Positions 1 to 4,101 of a DNA stretch of 11,105 nt are shown here, one piece after another. The position numbers and the translations under genes were made by a program. The notes under the pieces were generated by a model, which saw only the letters and a program-made list of their open reading frames with translations, was not told where the DNA came from and did not search any database. Each line of letters begins with the position of its first letter. Position 1 is the stretch's first letter. The stretch comes from W589 sp964611805 (lineage in GTDB: Bacteria > Chloroflexota > Dehalococcoidia > Dehalococcoidales > Fen-1064), in the NCBI GenBank assembly GCA_964611805.1, contig CAZTBG010000061.1, positions 1 through 11,105 of the forward strand, given 5' to 3'.

Positions 1-7
1 CTTCCAT
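1..7 (-). CDS. Start of a gene leaving the window (first codons only)
   Basis: On the minus strand an ATG at 7-5 is preceded by an AAGGTG Shine-Dalgarno-like sequence about 9 bases upstream, and further upstream by a good promoter (-10 at 57-62, -35 at 81-86). Together these suggest that a gene begins here and runs off the left edge. Only two codons are visible, so nothing can be said of the product. The call rests on the signal order promoter, leader of about 45 bases, ribosome site, ATG. Confidence 0.35.
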
Positions 8-56
8 AGTTGCTTCACCTTTCTCAGAACAAGTGCAGACACGCAAGCCAACTCAA

Positions 57-86
57 ATTATATAGCCTTGCTAGCCTGTATGTCAT
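57..86 (-). promoter_or_regulatory. Sigma-70-type promoter for the gene leaving the left edge
   Basis: On the minus strand ATGACA (81-86, five of six to TTGACA) is separated by 18 bases from a perfect TATAAT (57-62). Transcription would start near position 50 and run leftward out of the window. Confidence 0.55.
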
Positions 87-126
87 GGTATTTGCTCTGT
101 TAACAAACCATCACACAGAGGTGCTG

Positions 127-231
127 TTATGAACCTGTAATGTAAGGACCAGCCCAGACAGGTACCGCGGCAGATATTAAAATAGCTACCGCAATTGCTG
201 GAACGAGTATGCAACTTAAACTCCTCTCCAT
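127..231 (-). CDS. Possible 34-residue signal-peptide-like peptide
   Basis: A short minus-strand ORF begins with ATG at 231-229 and ends with TAA at 129-127. A GAGG ribosome-site-like sequence lies about 5 bases upstream of the start. The product has a charged start (MERS), a hydrophobic core rich in A, I, L and V, and an Ala-rich end (VPVWAG) resembling a signal-peptidase site, then stops 7 residues later. It could be a tiny secreted or membrane peptide, the surviving signal sequence of a decayed secreted protein, or chance. I do not recognise it. The rest of 1-352 holds no other convincing gene. Confidence 0.25.
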   Translation of the reverse strand: MERSLSCILVPAIAVAILISAAVPVWAGPYITGS

Positions 232-352
232 TAGCCCTCTTCTTACGCTTATTCTCGACGAGTTATCAGGAAAATTACTATCGTTATCATAAATATTGAC
301 TTATTACCAATCTCTTACCAGAAATGGTATTTAGGCATAAAAAGGTAGATTG

Positions 353-805
353 TCAGACAGGCTGACGCCCCGGGTAGTAATTCAGGTGCTTACCCAGGTC
401 TTTCCAGCCGTGACGTAGATAAACGGGGTAGCCGAGCTCGCTGGGGCGGTTTACCTGAAGCTCGTAGCAGCCCTTCTCGGCTGCCTTGCTGATGGCCACC
501 TCAAGGAGCTTACCACCAACCCCTTTACCCCTCGCCTGCTCGGTGACGATGAACTCCTCGATGCAGGAGTAGATGCCGCCGCAGCGTATTGCCACCGGAT
601 AGGAAAGTGTCAGCAGCCCCAGCATCTTACCGCCCTCTTCGGCGACCAGAACCGTGCCCTTTTCCTCTTCAATTACCTGCCTGAAGGTATCGACGGCGCT
701 CGGCTGGTTAATGGGGCTATCCATGTTTGCCGAGGTCATCAGCTGCCGTAGCAGGTCGAATACCTCTTCCTGGTCCTCGATTGTCGCCTCACGGATGTTA
801 ACCAT
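353..805 (-). CDS. GNAT-family N-acetyltransferase
   Basis: A 150-residue protein of the size and pattern of the GNAT superfamily, which moves an acetyl group from acetyl-CoA to an amine; the substrate cannot be read from sequence. Strand beta-4 and the CoA pyrophosphate loop are clear at residues 83-102 (EEFIV, then ARGKGVGGKLL, the R/Q-x-x-G-x-G/A signature). The C-terminal GYPVYLRHGWK (125-135) is the usual Y-x-x-x-G-F/W motif. I chose the ATG at 805 because GGAGAG lies 10 bases ahead of it; an in-frame ATG at 823 would add six residues but has a poor ribosome site. The start overlaps the last 8 bases of the upstream membrane-protein gene (ATGGTTAA), so the two are probably co-transcribed and translationally coupled. 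No convincing terminator follows the stop. Confidence 0.85.
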   Translation of the reverse strand: MVNIREATIEDQEEVFDLLRQLMTSANMDSPINQPSAVDTFRQVIEEEKGTVLVAEEGGKMLGLLTLSYPVAIRCGGIYSCIEEFIVTEQARGKGVGGKLLEVAISKAAEKGCYELQVNRPSELGYPVYLRHGWKDLGKHLNYYPGRQPV

Positions 806-1535
806 CGCTCGTTCTCTCTCCATTCTCTGTATTAGCCGGGGAATCCAGTTGCCGGAATGCAGTCCTTCTTGTAGCCAGGAGATAGCCGCCAGCTACCCCG
901 CCAAGGATAAGGGCTGCCACCACTATTATTAGTGCGCATAGTCTCACGACATCGTACCAGAAACCACTGGGAAAGAGTCGCAGCATATAGCCTTGCGCCG
1001 ACCAGAACTCATTGGAGAAGATGAAAAGATGGAGCTGGAGCCAGAGCTGGTCGAAGTCGAGCAGCGTCCATATTCCCAGGGCGAGAATGATAGCCATCGT
1101 GATGCCGCTGCCAGTAAGGGTTGCCCAAGCCAGACCCCGCCAGTACTGGGGCCGTCGCCACAGCAGGCTGACGGCGGCATAGCCGGCCACGAAGATGCCC
1201 GTCCCCAGGAGCACATTGAAGTCAAGCCGGAACAGCCCCTTGACATCCCGGAAGTGGATGATCTCCTCCTCGGTGAATAGCTCAAAAGACTGACTGTCCT
1301 TGTACGCAGTGATGCTGACGTATTCTTCGGGTGAGTTGAAGTAGTCAATAAGCTCGGTGGCTATCCGTTCCAGTTCCTCCTGACTCAGGCCGGTGGTCTG
1401 GGCGACGTTGTACCGCTCAAAGCCGGACGTATAGAGCCAGTGGCTGTTTATCCCCCACCAGATGCTCGCGGTCAGTAGCAGGCAGGGCAGACACAGCACG
1501 AAGAGCCACCTGGCGGTGATACCCAGAATCTTCAA
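798..1535 (-). CDS. Lit-like (DUF1461/TIGR01906) integral membrane protein
   Basis: A 245-residue protein with four predicted membrane helices (about residues 8-28, 107-126, 136-158 and 197-221) and a long extracytoplasmic loop between the first two. It matches the DUF1461/TIGR01906 pattern: the loop ends in EEEIIHFRDVKGLF (His94, Asp97, Lys99), and a second conserved block, LHLFIFSNEFW (His169), sits at the end of helix 3. The characterised member of this family is Lit, which in Firmicutes moves an acyl chain within a lipoprotein to make the lyso form. The two histidines match those I recall as important there, but the activity here is inference. The start is TTG, chosen because a strong GGGGAGGT (1540-1547) lies just upstream. 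It is the first gene of a pair with the acetyltransferase. The hydrophilic tail after residue 223 is unremarkable. Confidence 0.8.
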   Translation of the reverse strand: MKILGITARWLFVLCLPCLLLTASIWWGINSHWLYTSGFERYNVAQTTGLSQEELERIATELIDYFNSPEEYVSITAYKDSQSFELFTEEEIIHFRDVKGLFRLDFNVLLGTGIFVAGYAAVSLLWRRPQYWRGLAWATLTGSGITMAIILALGIWTLLDFDQLWLQLHLFIFSNEFWSAQGYMLRLFPSGFWYDVVRLCALIIVVAALILGGVAGGYLLATRRTAFRQLDSPANTENGERTSDG

Positions 1536-1551
1536 TTCTACCTCCCCTGAG

Positions 1552-1581
1552 ATTGTACACTGTCAGGGTGTGTATTGTCAT
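1552..1581 (-). promoter_or_regulatory. Candidate promoter of the Lit-like gene
   Basis: On the minus strand ATGACA (1576-1581) is spaced 18 bases from TACAAT (1552-1557). This is the same -35 and spacing as the promoter at 57-86. The start point would fall near 1545, leaving only about 10 bases of leader and possibly clipping the Shine-Dalgarno sequence, so a slightly different start or another promoter is possible. Confidence 0.4.
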
Positions 1582-1642
1582 GGAAGTCCATCCCCCCTTT
1601 GTTTCAAGGAAAGGAACAATAGATTTACTTACCTCGCTGTTG

Positions 1643-1648
1643 TATACT
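1643..1648 (+). promoter_or_regulatory. Candidate -10 element of the hicBA operon
   Basis: TATACT lies 21 bases before the hicB ATG, with a poor -35 (TAGATT at 1620-1625, spacing 17). A transcript starting near 1655 would carry the AGGAAGG ribosome site of hicB. HicBA operons are usually autorepressed, but I see no clear operator palindrome here. Confidence 0.35.
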
Positions 1649-1669
1649 GATAAACGAGGAAGGTGCGCT

Positions 1670-1888
1670 ATGGAACAGACATTTGAAGCCACCATTGAAA
1701 AACGCAACAAGTGGTACATCGGATGGGTGGATGCTGTGCCCGGGGCTTTCAGTCAGGGAAAAACGGTCAAAGAGGTGGAGGAAAACCTCAAGGAAGCGGT
1801 GCAACTCATACTGGAAACCCAGCGGGAAATGAGAGACAAGGGCTCAGGTGGGGAAGTCCTGAAAAGAAAGATTCAGGTTCAAGTGTAA
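1670..1888 (+). CDS. hicB: HicB-family antitoxin (short form)
   Basis: A 72-residue protein with the HicB fold signature: an N-terminal beta-rich part (FEATIEKRNKWYIGWVDAVPGAFSQG) followed by the helix TVKEVEENLKEAVQLIL. HicB binds and neutralises the HicA ribonuclease. It is the short type: only a charged tail (residues 50-72) follows the HicB core, and no ribbon-helix-helix or helix-turn-helix DNA-binding domain is visible, so autoregulation by HicB itself is uncertain. The ATG at 1670 has AGGAAGG at a good distance. An upstream in-frame extension to 1553 is unlikely because it would run through the promoter region. The hicA gene starts 4 bases after the stop. Confidence 0.85.
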   Translation: MEQTFEATIEKRNKWYIGWVDAVPGAFSQGKTVKEVEENLKEAVQLILETQREMRDKGSGGEVLKRKIQVQV

Positions 1889-1892
1889 CTCC

Positions 1893-2090
1893 ATGAAGCG
1901 CCGTGACCTCATCGTCCATCTGATAAAAGAAGGATGCTTTCTCCACCGCGAGGGTACCAAACATTCAGTTTTCCTCAATCCAGAAAATGGTCACATTGCC
2001 ACCGTACCACGACATCGGGAAATAGAGGTACTTCTGGCCAGAAAGATATGCCGGCAGCTTGATATCTCTTTACCCAAATCAGGAACCTAG
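1893..2090 (+). CDS. hicA: HicA-family mRNA interferase toxin
   Basis: A 65-residue protein of normal HicA length, with a double-stranded-RNA-binding-like fold that cleaves mRNA. Visible family marks are the N-terminal KRRDLIVHLIKEGC helix, the glycine-rich turn leading to GTKHSVF with the catalytic histidine (His24), and the VPRHREI segment near residues 38-44. Nothing obvious is missing, so the toxin looks intact. It has no clear ribosome site of its own and begins 4 bases after hicB, so translation probably depends on ribosomes finishing hicB. Antitoxin-first order suits safe expression. The operon stands next to an AT-rich accessory stretch, in keeping with the mobile nature of such pairs. 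Confidence 0.88.
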   Translation: MKRRDLIVHLIKEGCFLHREGTKHSVFLNPENGHIATVPRHREIEVLLARKICRQLDISLPKSGT

Positions 2091-2115
2091 CTTAGTCTAT
2101 ACCTTGCCCCTTAAG

Positions 2116-2134
2116 GGCGTCATATATTGACGCC
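2116..2134. repeat. Hairpin after hicA (7-bp stem, 5-base loop)
   Basis: GGCGTCA (2116-2122) and TGACGCC (2128-2134) form a perfect stem around the loop TATAT, 26 bases after the hicA stop. No T-tract follows, so it is not a standard intrinsic terminator. It may stabilise the 3' end of the hicBA message. Confidence 0.4.
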
Positions 2135-2159
2135 ACCACCCTATCCCCACGCCTTTCAT

Positions 2160-2192
2160 GTCATTGCGAGGAGTACAGCGACGTGGCAATCT
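2160..2192 (+). repeat. Dispersed GTCATTGCGAGGAG...GGCAATCT repeat
   Basis: A 33-base imperfect palindrome beginning GTCATTGCGAGGAG and ending ACGTGGCAATCT. A related copy lies at 9626-9658, a reversed and interrupted copy at 9521-9612, and perhaps a worn copy near 8131-8151. Elements of this type are common between genes in several bacterial lineages. Their function is unknown to me. Confidence 0.7.
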
Positions 2193-2200
2193 AAAAATCC

Positions 2201-2321
2201 CCCTTAATCCCCCTTTGAAAAAGGGGGAAACCCATCTCCCTTTCGTAAAGGGAGACCGAGAGGGATTTAAGGAGGGGGAAGAAAAAGAAAGAGGGGCGCC
2301 AGCCCCTCTTAGACGCCCCTT
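2201..2321. repeat. C-tract/hairpin repeat cluster, copy 1
   Basis: Three successive perfect hairpins: CCCCCTTT/AAAGGGGG (2209-2227, loop GAA), CTCCCTTT/AAAGGGAG (2236-2254, loop CGT) and GAGGGGC/GCCCCTC (2291-2308, loop GCCA). A 25-base block at 2273-2297 recurs exactly, in reverse orientation, at 10584-10608. Read on the minus strand, the last hairpin is followed by a TTTCTTTTTCTT run, so it is terminator-like in that direction, although no minus-strand gene lies ahead of it. An open frame across 2158-2379 is a by-product of this repeat and not a gene. Confidence 0.7.
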
Positions 2322-2383
2322 GTTAAAACGAAGAATAAGGATTATATTTTTGACTAACGATATTGAAGCAGTAGAATAGGAAT

Positions 2384-2593
2384 ATGCGAAAACTACTATG
2401 GCAATGGGTTATACAAGGAGTATTGTTCCTTATTGGTCTCGGAATAGAAATGATGCCCAAACCGGATACCTGGGTTTACACAATCATAATCTGGGGGATA
2501 GCATTTTTATGGCTTGTGGCTACTTTGATATACTACTTTGCCCGAAGGCACAGGAATGGTAAAAACCCCCAACCTAGGATAAGATGGCTGTAA
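2384..2593 (+). CDS. Small two-helix membrane protein, unknown
   Basis: A 69-residue hydrophobic protein with two predicted membrane helices (about residues 7-25 and 29-52), separated by a short PKPD turn, and a basic tail (ARRHRNGK and beyond). Lys/Arg both at the N-terminus and after helix 2 suggest both ends are cytoplasmic. I do not recognise a family. The ribosome site is weak (AGGA only 2 bases from the ATG), which lowers confidence. It lies 63 bases ahead of the cysteine-rich gene in the same AT-rich segment and may be expressed with it. Confidence 0.5.
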   Translation: MRKLLWQWVIQGVLFLIGLGIEMMPKPDTWVYTIIIWGIAFLWLVATLIYYFARRHRNGKNPQPRIRWL

Positions 2594-2655
2594 ATAATAT
2601 TAGCTGTACCTTTGCTATGAACACTAAAGAAGAACGGTATTGAGGAAGGTAAGGA

Positions 2656-3288
2656 ATGGGTTTATTTGATAAGCCGAAAAAGGATAAACAACCTGTCTCT
2701 AGTGCCAGTTGCCCTCATTGTAATATGATTCTAGACCCAATACCACAGCGGAAAACGAAATGCCGTGTTTGTGGAAATGATATATATGTTAGAGCTGACC
2801 CTTTTAATAAACAGAAGATTTATTATCTTAAGCATGAAGATGCTCTTAGTGTGGATGTAGTTAAGAACCTTCCAATCAGTGAAAAGGAATACTACAAAAC
2901 TGAGAAGGAATTGGCCCAAAGGTTCGGCAAACCTCCTATGCCAGGAGATGTAGTTTGGGGAATATTGAATAACCATCTGGTTACCGCGATGCAACGAAAA
3001 GATTGGCAGGATATGAAAATGCTTTACTGGCAGCAAGCGAGGTTACTTTTTGAATCAGGGCAAGACTTCTTTAGATTGCTTCAAAAGTCAGCAAAATGCG
3101 AATTAAACCGTTATCAGGCTACTAATATTCATAGAGTTGAAATTCTCACCACCGGTGCATGTAGTAAATGCCAGTCTCTACAAGGTAAGATTTTTACAAT
3201 TAAACAGGCGTTGGAAACTATGCCCATTCCAGTTAAGGATTGTGAGAATATTTTTTGTCGGTGCACATACCTGCCCGTTGTTGAATAG
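2656..3288 (+). CDS. Cysteine-rich protein: zinc ribbon plus phage head-morphogenesis-like C-terminus
   Basis: A 210-residue protein with a good AGGAAGG ribosome site. Near the N-terminus four cysteines in two pairs (Cys19/22 and Cys36/39, CPHC and CRVC) form a zinc-ribbon pattern. The middle (about 75-160) is mainly helical and charged. The C-terminus has a second cysteine set: GACSKCQSLQGKIFTI (Cys169/172), Cys196, and FCRCTYLP (Cys201/203). That arrangement, C-x2-C-x3-LxGKxF followed by P and C-R-C-T, resembles the end of Mu gpF/SPP1 gp7-type phage head morphogenesis proteins, where a P-H-x-N-C-R-C motif is usual; here the histidine and asparagine are replaced. Phage capsid proteins normally lack the N-terminal ribbon, and no other phage gene is nearby, so I treat it as an unassigned zinc protein. 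Codon use is more AT-rich than that of dnaE, suggesting transfer. Confidence 0.75.
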   Translation: MGLFDKPKKDKQPVSSASCPHCNMILDPIPQRKTKCRVCGNDIYVRADPFNKQKIYYLKHEDALSVDVVKNLPISEKEYYKTEKELAQRFGKPPMPGDVVWGILNNHLVTAMQRKDWQDMKMLYWQQARLLFESGQDFFRLLQKSAKCELNRYQATNIHRVEILTTGACSKCQSLQGKIFTIKQALETMPIPVKDCENIFCRCTYLPVVE

Positions 3289-3355
3289 TTTCAGAACGTA
3301 ACAATAACAGATTTCATAACAGCATTCATCAACAATAAAAAATCTACAACAGCAC

Positions 3356-3376
3356 AAATCACCGTGATTTTTCTTT
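3356..3376 (+). terminator. Weak possible terminator after the cysteine-rich gene
   Basis: AAATCA (3356-3361) and TGATTT (3365-3370) pair around CCG, followed by TTCTTT. The stem is short and AT-rich, so termination would be weak at best. Confidence 0.25.
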
Positions 3377-3378
3377 CC

Positions 3379-3407
3379 GACTAATACCAATTCTGAATCA
3401 GGTCAAG
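3379..3407 (+). repeat. 29-base near-copy of the 23S leader/5' end junction
   Basis: This stretch matches 10945-10973 at 26 of 29 positions (mismatches at the 9th, 13th and 20th). The match covers the last 22 bases before mature 23S rRNA plus its first seven bases (GGTCAAG), and stops abruptly on both sides. Confidence 0.6.
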
Positions 3408-3439
3408 TCCCCATCCCCCTCTCCATTTTTAGGTGTCCC

Positions 3440-3476
3440 CCTTGATTTTCTGTTTATCTGGATAGTAGAATCAAGG
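3440..3476 (+). promoter_or_regulatory. Inverted repeat covering the ribosome site of the Fe-S gene
   Basis: CCTTGATT (3440-3447) and AATCAAGG (3469-3476) are perfect 8-base complements with a 21-base loop. The 3' arm contains the AAGG that begins the only Shine-Dalgarno-like sequence before the ATG at 3481. In RNA the fold could hide the ribosome site; as DNA it could be an operator. Confidence 0.4.
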
Positions 3477-3480
3477 TGAG

Positions 3481-4032
3481 ATGGAAGAGCTGATTACTGA
3501 CTACCGGTGTGAGCTGGCCGAGGCCGGTTGCGCCCCCGGCAGCGGGTTCTATGGTCTGAGGTTGATGTTGACGCGGGACATCAGCGCGGTGTTTCCTTAT
3601 CTGAATGCACTGCTCGATAACACCCGGTACGACCGCGATAACCAGATTCTAATTGGCGAGGAGAATGGCCATCGTTATGCCTTTCGTTCTACCGATATCA
3701 GAGTGTCTGGAATCGTCGATGTTTCCGACGTCCCTCAGGTCGCCCAAGAAGTAGTCGACCGGGTAAACCAGGTCTGGCGGGAGCGTGACCAGATTACGCC
3801 GTGTTACGATGAGTGCAAGCTGCCCACGGTAATCGATATCTACCAGCTGTTACCCAGGACCAACTGCAAACAATGCGGTTATCTCACCTGCCTTGCCTTT
3901 GCCGCCGAGCTCCGCACCGACCCTGGACTGCTGGCGAAGTGTCAGCCCCTGATGCAGTCCGAGTATAGCAGTAACCGCGCAGAGATTGAGGCCCTGTTCT
4001 CGCCGGGCGAGGTCACTCAGTCGTCCCCGTAG
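3481..4032 (+). CDS. Fe-S cluster-binding domain protein (CdhE/AcsC-type motif)
   Basis: A 183-residue soluble protein. Residues 120-156 carry LPRTNCKQCGYLTCLAFAAEL and a later LLAKC, i.e. C-x2-C-x4-C-x16-C (Cys129, 132, 137, 154). This is the 4Fe-4S motif (PF04060 type) found at the start of the large subunit of corrinoid iron-sulfur protein (AcsC/CdhE) and in related Fe-S proteins. Two more cysteines (108 and 112) lie just before it. The first ~105 residues have no motif I recognise and may be a separate sensor or binding domain. No corrinoid or CO-dehydrogenase gene is nearby, so a role in the acetyl-CoA pathway is not supported by context; electron transfer or redox sensing is possible. 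AGGTG lies unusually close to the ATG, inside an inverted repeat. The 69-base gap to dnaE holds that gene's own promoter. Confidence 0.8.
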   Translation: MEELITDYRCELAEAGCAPGSGFYGLRLMLTRDISAVFPYLNALLDNTRYDRDNQILIGEENGHRYAFRSTDIRVSGIVDVSDVPQVAQEVVDRVNQVWRERDQITPCYDECKLPTVIDIYQLLPRTNCKQCGYLTCLAFAAELRTDPGLLAKCQPLMQSEYSSNRAEIEALFSPGEVTQSSP

Positions 4033-4064
4033 TCCCATATTGGAAAATCCCCCTGTTAAAACAC

Positions 4065-4093
4065 CTTTCAAAAGACCTCGGCTGTGTTATAAT
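4065..4093 (+). promoter_or_regulatory. Extended -10 promoter giving a leaderless dnaE message
   Basis: TGTTATAAT (4085-4093) is a perfect extended -10 element. A partial -35 (CTTTCA at 4065-4070) is spaced 17 bases away. Counting 7-9 bases downstream puts the transcription start at 4100-4102, on or within two bases of the dnaE ATG. Confidence 0.65.
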
Positions 4094-4101
4094 TGCTTAT
4101 C

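Noticed and set aside
301..335. Hairpin TACCA/TGGTA after the GNAT gene as a terminator
   Set aside because: Only five pairs, and no T-tract in the minus-strand direction.
2201..2260. CRISPR-like repeated units
   Set aside because: The repeats are adjacent hairpins of different sequence, without identical repeats separated by unique spacers.
2158..2379. A 73-codon open frame on the plus strand
   Set aside because: It is a translation of the dispersed repeat and hairpin cluster. It has no ribosome site and its composition follows the repeat.
3178..3390. Minus-strand frame opposite the end of the cysteine-rich gene
   Set aside because: No ribosome site, a Cys/Tyr/Phe-rich composition typical of chance, and the plus-strand gene is better supported.
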